Source: Bacillota bacterium (lineage in GTDB: Bacteria > Bacillota > Clostridia > Christensenellales > Pumilibacteraceae). Taken from it: 7,863 nucleotides of DNA. How positions within the stretch are numbered: position 1 is the stretch's first letter; every line of letters begins with the position of its first letter. The position numbers and the translations under genes are program-made. Under the pieces are notes generated by a model. It worked only from the letters and a program-made list of their open reading frames with translations. It did not search any database and was not told the DNA's origin. Positions 1-5,592 of the stretch are shown in pieces. Location: assembly GCA_009780875.1 (NCBI GenBank), contig WQZE01000041.1, forward strand, positions 1 through 7,863, given 5' to 3'.

Positions 1-674
1 CTTTCTTTCTTTTCTTGTTTCTTTTGCAAGTCAAAATCCTCTGCGGCTTCTATGAGGAGTGCTTTGCTGGTTTGTCTCCTTTGTTGCTGTGCGACACGCA
101 TATTTTCAACCAGTGCAACGAGCACAACACCTAGCAAACTAGACAACACAATGGCATCAAAGATACCATCGCTCCCAATAGACACAAAGACAAAATGATA
201 TGCGTACATATGAATCAAAGCAACCAACGCATCTCCCAACAAGATACCCAAAATGCTTGACAACAAAGCCGCAGTACGCTTTTTTGCAAACAAACAAGCA
301 AACAACCCGCCACACAAACCAATGAGCAAGCACTGCAAGGAGACAAACTCATTGAGAGATACGGGTAGCAAAAACTTGACAATCATTGTACTAGCCGCAA
401 TAGCAAGGGTGGCTATCAATACGGACAGCAACTCTTTTTTGATACCAATCACAGCAAACAGCAAGGCACAACAGACCAAAGGCAACAAAAATCCGCTAAT
501 GCTCAAATAAACATTGCCAAACTGCAAAGAGGGCATCACCACGCCTATCACGAGTGCCAAAACAAACACAAACGCCACCCACTCGGGGATGCCTATCTCT
601 TTGAGCGTTTTTTGTGCCACTCCAAAAAATATCAACAGTGCGACCGTGCCCAAACACAAAAGTCCAATTGTCAT
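1..674 (-). CDS. DUF1614-like integral membrane protein, C-terminus cut by window edge
   Basis: The visible part is 224 codons and is strongly hydrophobic. About seven membrane segments can be drawn, near residues 2-20, 30-50, 57-75, 78-98, 110-130, 136-155 and 163-189. The last part reads LGILLGDAL, then about twelve residues later VSIGSDGIFDAIVLSSLL. I recognise this as a divergent form of the DUF1614 ending (roughly G.LIGAD ... SIGGAGTFDGIFLTG). That family is an uncharacterised membrane protein group, so no function is assigned. After the last membrane segment comes a charged tail rich in Lys, Glu and Gln (from about residue 191), which looks cytoplasmic and continues past the window. The start is ATG at 672-674, preceded by AGGTGA at a workable distance. 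A promoter-like sequence lies just upstream, so this gene is probably transcribed separately from the 92-residue gene before it. The family match is from memory of a motif and is moderate; the membrane-protein call is firm. Confidence 0.72.
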   Translation of the reverse strand, partial: MTIGLLCLGTVALLIFFGVAQKTLKEIGIPEWVAFVFVLALVIGVVMPSLQFGNVYLSISGFLLPLVCCALLFAVIGIKKELLSVLIATLAIAASTMIVKFLLPVSLNEFVSLQCLLIGLCGGLFACLFAKKRTAALLSSILGILLGDALVALIHMYAYHFVFVSIGSDGIFDAIVLSSLLGVVLVALVENMRVAQQQRRQTSKALLIEAAEDFDLQKKQEKKE

Positions 675-712
675 AAAATCACCTATGACTATTATTGCTT
701 TTTTTTGTGAGT

Positions 713-741
713 TTTATACCCTATGTAACCAAAACCCACAA
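713..741 (-). promoter_or_regulatory. Putative sigma-A type promoter for the DUF1614-like gene
   Basis: On the minus strand a -35-like TTGTGG (736-741) is separated by exactly 17 bases from a -10-like TATAAA (713-718, five of six consensus bases). Initiation near 706 would leave a leader of about 32 bases carrying the AGGTGA ribosome binding site before the ATG at 674. The -35 element is weak (three of six). Position and spacing support it, but no experiment does. Confidence 0.45.
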
Positions 742-762
742 CGTTTCTCGCCCAAAAAAATC

Positions 763-952
763 TTTGCACCGCACCCACAATCTACCTTCACCGCCCCTTT
801 GACAATCTCTTTTGCACGCTTTCAAACCCAACAAAAGCACAAAGCACCCAGCCTATCTCCTCCACCCTTTGTTTTGTTTTTGCACACCAAAAATATGCCA
901 CCTATCAAAAAAGCCAAACTCCCTTCACTCCTTTTTTTCCTTGTGTTTGCAC
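763..952. repeat. Four dispersed TTTGCAC words in the intergenic region
   Basis: TTTGCAC occurs at 763-769, 811-817, 879-885 and 946-952, about 48, 68 and 67 bases apart. Three copies continue into a related end: TTTGCACCGCACC at 763, TTTGCACACC at 879 and TTTGCACGCACC at 946. The last two are followed by AAAA. The 879 copy lies in a small AT-rich inverted repeat (TTTTTG / CAAAAA). They could be operator-like sites, relics of duplication, or a by-product of the strong base bias. The word also occurs in coding regions of the window. Confidence 0.35.
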
Positions 953-962
953 GCACCAAAAC

Positions 963-1241
963 TCAAAAACCATTGGCAAGTTTCCATTGCAATGCCTCTT
1001 CTTGGCTCAATATACCCGTAATCCGCACGGTTTTCTCGGGCGGGTATGGATAGGATTGCATTGGCAAACCTTTGAGGAACTGTCTCGTGCCCGCCACAAA
1101 TCCAAATCTATCCGTGCCTTTGGTGAGATTGGCAAAAACAATGACATCGCCAATTTGCACTTTGCAAGGCAACTCATCCAAAAATGCATAAGACTTGTTG
1201 CTCCCTGCAAATCTCACATCCAAATAATTATAATATTCCAT
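963..1241 (-). CDS. Small hypothetical protein, 92 residues, next to dtd
   Basis: I do not recognise this gene. It has no signal peptide, membrane segment, cysteine cluster or low-complexity stretch, so a soluble cytoplasmic protein is likely. The first half (MEYYNYLDVRFAGSNKSYAF, then KVQIGDVIVFAN) has the alternating pattern of a small beta-barrel: aromatic-rich opening strand, Gly-Ser-Asn-Lys turn, and a Val-x-x-Gly-Asp-x-Val-x-Val element common in small nucleic-acid-binding barrels. The second half ends in a helix-like stretch (SQEEALQWKLANG). The ATG at 1239-1241 is preceded by GAGGA about six bases upstream. It starts 21 bases after the dtd stop and is very likely co-transcribed with fmt and dtd, which suggests but does not prove a link to translation. 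It shares the G/T-rich coding strand of its neighbours, so it does not look recently acquired. That it is a real gene is likely; its role is unknown. Confidence 0.75.
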   Translation of the reverse strand: MEYYNYLDVRFAGSNKSYAFLDELPCKVQIGDVIVFANLTKGTDRFGFVAGTRQFLKGLPMQSYPYPPEKTVRITGILSQEEALQWKLANGF

Positions 1242-1262
1242 TGTATGTCCTCAAACTCATTT

Positions 1263-1691
1263 TCACAAAACCAGCGTAAACGGTCCATCATTGCAAAGAT
1301 GCACGCTCATATCGGCTCCAAACCGCCCGGTCTCCACCCTGGCAAATTTGCTTTTGCAACACTGCACAAAGTACTCATACAAATCTTGGGCAAATTTTGC
1401 GTCCGCAGCCGCACTAAAACTTGGGCGATTCTTGCTGCAATCCGCACAAAGCGTGAACTGCGAAACCACCAAAATTTGTGCTTGCACCTCACTAGATGAC
1501 AAATTGGTTTTGCCATCTTGGTCCGCAAAAATACGCAACTTGTGTATTTTGTCCACCATTTGCTCCACAATCGTGCTGTTGTCCTCTTTGCCCACACCCA
1601 AAAATACGAGCAACCCAACCCCAATTTGCCCCGTGATTTGGTCATCCACCATCACTTTGGCGTGGCTCACTCTTTGCAATACGACTCTCAT
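1263..1691 (-). CDS. dtd: D-aminoacyl-tRNA deacylase (DTD)
   Basis: DTD hydrolyses the ester bond of D-amino acids, and of glycine wrongly placed on tRNA-Ala, from tRNA in the cytoplasm, protecting protein synthesis from non-L residues. The 142-residue length matches the family (about 145-150). The N-terminus MRVVLQRVSHAKV is typical. The catalytic SQFT motif is at 77-80, followed by the NRPSF element at 88-92. Near the end, TGRFGADM (121-128) is followed by NDGPFT (134-139), the site of the Gly-cisPro motif that gives chiral selectivity. The usual residue after GP is Val; here it is Phe. The gene lies 18 bases after fmt and 21 bases before the 92-residue gene, in one translation-related run. 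The start at 1689-1691 has GGTG eight bases upstream, within AGGATGGTG. The family assignment is firm. Confidence 0.95.
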   Translation of the reverse strand: MRVVLQRVSHAKVMVDDQITGQIGVGLLVFLGVGKEDNSTIVEQMVDKIHKLRIFADQDGKTNLSSSEVQAQILVVSQFTLCADCSKNRPSFSAAADAKFAQDLYEYFVQCCKSKFARVETGRFGADMSVHLCNDGPFTLVL

Positions 1692-1709
1692 AGATAGTAC
1701 ACCATCCTA

Positions 1710-2678
1710 TCAGCCCAACACGGTACCCACAGGTATCTTGTTGCCTGCCAAAAAATCACTCATCTGCATTCTCTTTTTGGAGGGCAACTGCACTTGCAAG
1801 AGTTTGACAAAATCCTGTCCGCACTTGACAATGAGCCCCTCTTTTGGATGCGACACAATCACCTGCCCCACCTTGCTTGCTTTGGTTGCCTCACCCACAC
1901 CGCTACTCGGCAAGGTCTCTCGTTGCAATACTTGCACTTCATACACTTTGAGTACTTGATCGCCCAAAAAGCAAAAAGCAATCGGCATTGGATTGGTGCC
2001 ACGCACCAAGCAATCAATTTGTCTTGCAGTTTTTGAAAAATCAATCCTTGCATCTTTTTTTTGCAAGATAGGTTGGTACGATGCTGCTTTTTCATCTTGT
2101 GGCACAAAAGAGAGTTGTGGCATTTGCAAAACCTGCAAAAGTAGTGTCGCACCTATCTCACTCAACCGATTGTAAAGCGACGCATAGGTATCGCTTGGTT
2201 GGATACTTGTGCTTTGTGACACAATCATATCTCCCGCATCCAACCTAAGAACGGTACGCATAATGGTCACCCCCGTCTCTTGCTCCCCCAAAACAATCGC
2301 CCACTGAATGGGGCACCCTCCACGGAATTTGGGCAAAAGCGAAGCGTGAATATTGAACACCCCATACTTTGGAATATCCAATATCTCTTGCGAAATCAAT
2401 TGCCCAAAGGCTGCGGTCACAATCAAGTCGGGACGCAAGTCCTTGATGGCTTGCACGCCCTCCGCACTCTTGACTTTGTCAAAAGCAAAAGTGGCAAGAC
2501 CAAGTGCGGTCGCCACTTTTTTGATTGGGCAAGGTTCCACCTTCATCCTATCCCGTGGTTTATCTTTTTGGGTAAAAACTCCCACGATATGGTAGCCCTC
2601 AGCCACCATATCACGGAGTGCTTTTTCCCCAAAATCAGGTGTCCCCATAAAAATGATTCTAGTGTTTTTTTTGTCCAT
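1710..2678 (-). CDS. fmt: Methionyl-tRNA formyltransferase
   Basis: Fmt transfers a formyl group from 10-formyltetrahydrofolate to Met-tRNAi, making the fMet-tRNA used to start bacterial translation. The protein has 322 residues, close to the usual 310-315. The N-terminal formyltransferase domain opens with IIFMGTPDF (8-16). A basic loop with KDKPRDRMK (38-46) corresponds to the tRNA-contacting loop. The catalytic Asn-His-Asp set appears as N109 and H111 in FNIHASLLPKFRGG and D147 in LRLDAGD. The C-terminal domain runs from about residue 205. Two local departures stand out: the common RGAAPIQ is RGGCPIQ, and the common NPWPGA is NPMPIA (229-234). Neither touches the catalytic residues. The start at 2678 has only a weak purine-rich site (GAGAAT), but the position of the GTPDF motif fits it. 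The gene follows the YgjV-like gene by 18 bases and precedes dtd by 18, so coupling is likely. Confidence 0.96.
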   Translation of the reverse strand: MDKKNTRIIFMGTPDFGEKALRDMVAEGYHIVGVFTQKDKPRDRMKVEPCPIKKVATALGLATFAFDKVKSAEGVQAIKDLRPDLIVTAAFGQLISQEILDIPKYGVFNIHASLLPKFRGGCPIQWAIVLGEQETGVTIMRTVLRLDAGDMIVSQSTSIQPSDTYASLYNRLSEIGATLLLQVLQMPQLSFVPQDEKAASYQPILQKKDARIDFSKTARQIDCLVRGTNPMPIAFCFLGDQVLKVYEVQVLQRETLPSSGVGEATKASKVGQVIVSHPKEGLIVKCGQDFVKLLQVQLPSKKRMQMSDFLAGNKIPVGTVLG

Positions 2679-2696
2679 ATTCTCAAATTTACAAAT

Positions 2697-3506
2697 TTAT
2701 GCCATTGCCTCGGTTGGCTCTTTTTGCTCTTCCAATTTGTCTTTTAGTTGCTCAACAAGATTGCTATCATCTATGCTGGTTGCCGCCTCTTGGGTGGCTG
2801 TGGTCTCATTAACCACGCTCTCAGGAGCACTCGCCTCTGTCGTCGTGGTCTCTGGTGTTGCTGCTTCTTCTTTGTTCTCTGGTGTTTTGCTTGTCACCTT
2901 GGCAGCCATTTGTTTCAAAATATCAAATTTGACAATTCCCATCACGGTTGCTATCACATTGATGACTTGTGTAATCGCATTGATGGGTGCGTGTGTTGGA
3001 AGTTGAACAAAATAATACACAACGCCCACAAGTGCTTGCAACAAAAAGCAAAACCGTACTCTTTTTGCGGTCGTTTGCAAAAAGGTATTGACGCACAACA
3101 AGCCGTATACTGCCGACAAAATATTGGTCCAGTTGTTGTAAAACACGATGGCATTGAGCACAAACTGTACCACAGCAATGAGACCCATACCAATGTATTT
3201 GACCATTTTATTGGGTTTGTAAATCTGATAGATACCCATCATACTTGACAAAAACGCCACGCTACATACAATGGTTCCACCACTGTTGAAAGGTCCGCCC
3301 ATCGCCATATACACAAAAAAAGCAATGATGGCAATACCCATAGAAATAGAACGGTAGATTGCTATCCAAAGTTTTTCTTTCATTGCAAACAAAGCAATAA
3401 CCGATGCCACGAGTGACACCATCATAAAGCATTGCAAGACGACCCAATTGGATTGGTCAAATTTGAGTTGACCGTCCCAAATACTACTTGAAAACAAAGT
3501 TTTCAT
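2697..3506 (-). CDS. YgjV-like multi-pass membrane protein with long acidic tail
   Basis: The 269-residue product has about seven hydrophobic segments, near residues 21-42, 47-69, 76-94, 101-123, 127-144, 149-168 and 174-192. It then has a polar tail from about 203 to 269, rich in Thr, Glu and Ala, ending in a helix-like stretch (LVEQLKDKLEEQKEP). The repeated short helix pairs, small residues and aromatic/Lys turns resemble the YgjV family of bacterial inner membrane proteins, whose function is not established. That match is from general pattern only. The hydrophilic tail is not part of the roughly 180-residue E. coli YgjV and is probably cytoplasmic and disordered. The ATG at 3504-3506 lies only one base after GGGGGAG, closer than normal; a TTG three codons downstream would be spaced ten bases from it and is an alternative start. 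The gene appears to head the run leading into fmt and dtd. Confidence 0.75.
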   Translation of the reverse strand: MKTLFSSSIWDGQLKFDQSNWVVLQCFMMVSLVASVIALFAMKEKLWIAIYRSISMGIAIIAFFVYMAMGGPFNSGGTIVCSVAFLSSMMGIYQIYKPNKMVKYIGMGLIAVVQFVLNAIVFYNNWTNILSAVYGLLCVNTFLQTTAKRVRFCFLLQALVGVVYYFVQLPTHAPINAITQVINVIATVMGIVKFDILKQMAAKVTSKTPENKEEAATPETTTTEASAPESVVNETTATQEAATSIDDSNLVEQLKDKLEEQKEPTEAMA

Positions 3507-3507
3507 A

Positions 3508-3514
3508 CTCCCCC
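3508..3514 (-). promoter_or_regulatory. Unusually placed ribosome binding site of the YgjV-like gene
   Basis: GGGGGAG on the minus strand ends one base before the ATG at 3506 and ten bases before an in-frame TTG at 3497. Either the ATG is used with poor spacing or translation begins at TTG. The first three residues are therefore uncertain. Confidence 0.5.
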
Positions 3515-3585
3515 ACGGTTTTTCCTGGCCTCAAAATTTTTGCACTCACCATAGTTACGCACAAATCCAAGGAAACCCCTATAAA

Positions 3586-3604
3586 CAACGCATTTTTTGC
3601 ATTG
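3586..3604 (-). terminator. Weak hairpin after thrS
   Basis: Three bases after the thrS stop codon the minus-strand RNA can form CAAUGCA / UGCGUUG, seven pairs including one G-U, around a loop of five A. It is followed by UUUAU rather than a full U tract. It could be a leaky terminator or a processing site in the 100-base gap before the YgjV-like gene. I cannot tell whether transcription stops here. Confidence 0.3.
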
Positions 3605-3606
3605 AC

Positions 3607-5541
3607 TTATATCTCTTTTGTTTTGTCTACAATCTGTGCCAACACCGTTTGCTCAAAGGTGGCATAAGGCATTACGCCCAAATCGCCCCCCTTGCGAGTC
3701 CGCACCGCAACACACCCACTCTCCGCCTCTTTGTCGCCAACCACCAACATATAAGGTATCTTTTGTAGTTGTGCCTCCCGTATTTTGTAGCCCAACTTCT
3801 CCCCACGCACATCGGCCTCTGCACTCACGCCTTTGGCAAGCAAGTCTGCTGTGATTTGCTCCGCTTGTGTGACCGTCCTGTCTGTCAATGACAACACTTT
3901 GACTTGGGTGGGTGCCAACCACAAGGGCAAAGCACCATTGTATTTTTCTATCAACAAGGCAAGCGTACGCTCGTAGCAACCTAGGCTGCTACGGTGAATA
4001 ATCATAGGTCTTTGCTTGGTTCCATTCTCATCAATATACGACATATCAAATCTATCAGCAAGTGCCATATCTACTTGGATGGTGATAATCGTATCCTCTT
4101 TGCCCCATACATTTTTGATTTGTATATCCAATTTGGGACCATAAAAAGCAGCATCACCCACACTTTCTTGGTACTGCAACTTGTGCTTGTCCAAAATTTG
4201 TTTGAGTTCTTTTTCTGCACTCGCCCACATTTTTGGATTGTCTATATATTTTTCTTTGTTGGCGGGGTCGTGTTTGGAGAACCGATATGTCACATCCCCC
4301 TCCAATCCCAACGCTTGCAACAAGTAGTTGGTGAGCCCCAAACACTTGTCAAATTCGGCTTCCACTTGACTTGGCGTACAAACAATGTGCCCATCAGAAA
4401 GCGTAAACTGTCTCACACGAATCAATCCGTGCATCTCGCCTGAATTTTCATTTCTAAAAAGCGACGAAGTCTCCGCATAGCGTATGGGCAAATCCCTATA
4501 TGACTTGGTTCCTTGATTGTAAATGGCAAATTGGAAAGGGCAAGTCATAGGTCTGAGTGCCATATAATTGCTCTCATTGTTGCCCAAAACAAACATACCA
4601 TCACGATAATGCTCCCAGTGACCCGAGATTTTGTACAAGTCACTTTTTGCTATGATGGGCGTCCTTGTGAGCACATAGCCTCTTTTTGCCTCTTCGTCCT
4701 CTACCCAACGAATGAGCGTTTGCATCACTTTGGCACCTTTGGGTGCAAACAATGGCAAGCCTTGTCCAATGCTTTCCTCGGTCATAAAAATGCCAAGTTC
4801 TCTACCCAACTTTGCGTGGTCACGATTTTTTGCGTCTTCTAGCCTTTGCAAATACTCGTCCAACTCACTCTTTTTTTCAAAAGCAACGCCATAAATCCTT
4901 GTGAGCATTTTGTTGCTTTGGTCGCCTTTCCAATAGGCTCCCGTGATTTGTGTCAATTTGAAATACTTGATTTTGCCCGTACTCTCCAAATGAGGTCCTC
5001 GGCACAAATCAAAAAAATCACCTTGCTTATAAATCGTAATGGTTTCATCTTTCGGCAATCCATTCAAAAGTTCTACTTTGTATGGTTGGTTTGCTTTTTC
5101 AAACAATTTGAGGGCTTCTGTCTTTTTGATGACTTCTCTCACAATCGGATGATTGGCATCCACCACAGATTGTATTGCTTTTTCTATTTTGGCAAGGTCA
5201 TCGGCTCCAATGGGCGTGTCAAATTCTACATCATAATAAAAACCGTTGTCGGTGGCAGGTCCCACCCCAAACTTGGCATTTGGATACACCTTTTTGATGC
5301 CGTGTGCAAGACAGTGTGCCGCCGTGTGTCTAAACATCTCGGTGTACTCCACATCTTTGGTGGTCACAATCTGCAAACTGCAATTTTTTTCTAGCACAAA
5401 ATCAAGCCCCACCAAGGTGCCATCCACTTTGCCACCAATGGCAATGCGTGCAAGCCCCTCGCTAATTTGCTTGGCTATCTCACGCACGGAAAGCGGTTTT
5501 TTGTACTCCAATACTTTGCCATCTTTCAATGTTATTTTCAT
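3607..5541 (-). CDS. thrS: Threonyl-tRNA synthetase
   Basis: ThrRS charges tRNA-Thr with threonine in an ATP-dependent reaction and edits mischarged Ser-tRNA-Thr. From the chosen ATG the protein has 644 residues, near the E. coli length. Domains in order: TGS (about 1-60); the editing domain with HTAAH (72-76) and CRGPH (180-184); the class II catalytic core (about 240-535); the anticodon-binding domain (about 540-644). Zinc ligands are C334, H385 and H516. The first two carry the same numbers as in E. coli, and motif 2 arginine R363 also matches. Y467 and K470 lie in AFYGPKLD. The zinc-site motif reads MTCPFQ instead of the common MNCPGH. A GTG 18 bases upstream is in frame, but AGGAGG directly precedes the ATG at 5541, which fixes the start. 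The comFC stop is only 51 bases upstream, so there is no room for a T-box leader of the type common on Firmicutes synthetase genes. Confidence 0.97.
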   Translation of the reverse strand: MKITLKDGKVLEYKKPLSVREIAKQISEGLARIAIGGKVDGTLVGLDFVLEKNCSLQIVTTKDVEYTEMFRHTAAHCLAHGIKKVYPNAKFGVGPATDNGFYYDVEFDTPIGADDLAKIEKAIQSVVDANHPIVREVIKKTEALKLFEKANQPYKVELLNGLPKDETITIYKQGDFFDLCRGPHLESTGKIKYFKLTQITGAYWKGDQSNKMLTRIYGVAFEKKSELDEYLQRLEDAKNRDHAKLGRELGIFMTEESIGQGLPLFAPKGAKVMQTLIRWVEDEEAKRGYVLTRTPIIAKSDLYKISGHWEHYRDGMFVLGNNESNYMALRPMTCPFQFAIYNQGTKSYRDLPIRYAETSSLFRNENSGEMHGLIRVRQFTLSDGHIVCTPSQVEAEFDKCLGLTNYLLQALGLEGDVTYRFSKHDPANKEKYIDNPKMWASAEKELKQILDKHKLQYQESVGDAAFYGPKLDIQIKNVWGKEDTIITIQVDMALADRFDMSYIDENGTKQRPMIIHRSSLGCYERTLALLIEKYNGALPLWLAPTQVKVLSLTDRTVTQAEQITADLLAKGVSAEADVRGEKLGYKIREAQLQKIPYMLVVGDKEAESGCVAVRTRKGGDLGVMPYATFEQTVLAQIVDKTKEI

Positions 5542-5545
5542 AGCA

Positions 5546-5551
5546 CCTCCT
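5546..5551 (-). promoter_or_regulatory. Ribosome binding site fixing the thrS start
   Basis: A perfect AGGAGG on the minus strand stands four bases (TGCT) before the ATG at 5541. It lies inside the longer alternative frame that begins at GTG 5559, so that longer form would read through its own best ribosome binding site. Confidence 0.85.
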
Positions 5552-5553
5552 AT

Positions 5554-5580
5554 GGGCACACATTTGCCCGTCTCTTGACG
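5554..5580 (-). promoter_or_regulatory. Small stem-loops just upstream of the thrS ribosome binding site
   Basis: In the comFC-thrS gap the minus-strand RNA can form GGGCA-AAUGUG-UGCCC (5554-5569), five pairs. Next to it, sharing one base, is CGUC-AAGA-GACG (5569-5580), four pairs. The first ends two bases before AGGAGG. Its loop contains UGU, the anticodon of a tRNA-Thr. E. coli ThrRS represses its own mRNA through tRNA-like hairpins, so a translational operator is conceivable, but stems this short arise often by chance. Confidence 0.2.
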
Positions 5581-5592
5581 CTTGACTTTACG

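Larger units (their letters stand above)
675..962. other. 288-base intergenic region without a supported gene
   Basis: This is the longest gap in the window. The minus strand has frequent stops in all frames. The plus strand is open for a long stretch only because it has very few G residues, and its translation (Pro, Phe, Lys and Gln rich) resembles no family. I counted about 93 C and 26 G on the plus strand. It holds the promoter-like sequence at 713-741 and four TTTGCAC words. On the minus strand it also holds a two-tetrad G-run cluster (852-867). I saw no convincing intrinsic terminator for the 92-residue gene that ends at 963: the AT-rich hairpin near 877-894 has no U tract after it. Confidence 0.6.

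Noticed and set aside
1..30. Pyrimidine-rich CTTT-type repeat at the left edge
   Set aside because: On the minus strand it encodes the Lys/Glu/Gln-rich tail of the DUF1614-like protein and is ordinary coding low complexity.
852..867. Two-tetrad G-quadruplex potential on the minus strand
   Set aside because: Runs of two G are expected from the strong base bias, and such short runs are weak evidence of a functional structure.
514..1053. Long plus-strand open frame across the intergenic gap
   Set aside because: It is open because the plus strand is poor in G, so TAG and TGA are rare. It runs through the ends of two real minus-strand genes, lacks a recognisable product and has no clear ribosome binding site.
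1291..1959. 222-codon plus-strand open frame opposite dtd and fmt
   Set aside because: It lies opposite two firmly identified genes, and its translation is a Thr/Ser/Leu-rich shadow with no motif.
4846..5394. 182-codon plus-strand open frame opposite thrS
   Set aside because: It is antisense to conserved ThrRS domains and has no family features.
5542..5559. Longer ThrRS start at GTG 5559
   Set aside because: AGGAGG lies between this GTG and the ATG at 5541, and the shorter form gives E. coli numbering for the catalytic residues C334, R363 and H385.
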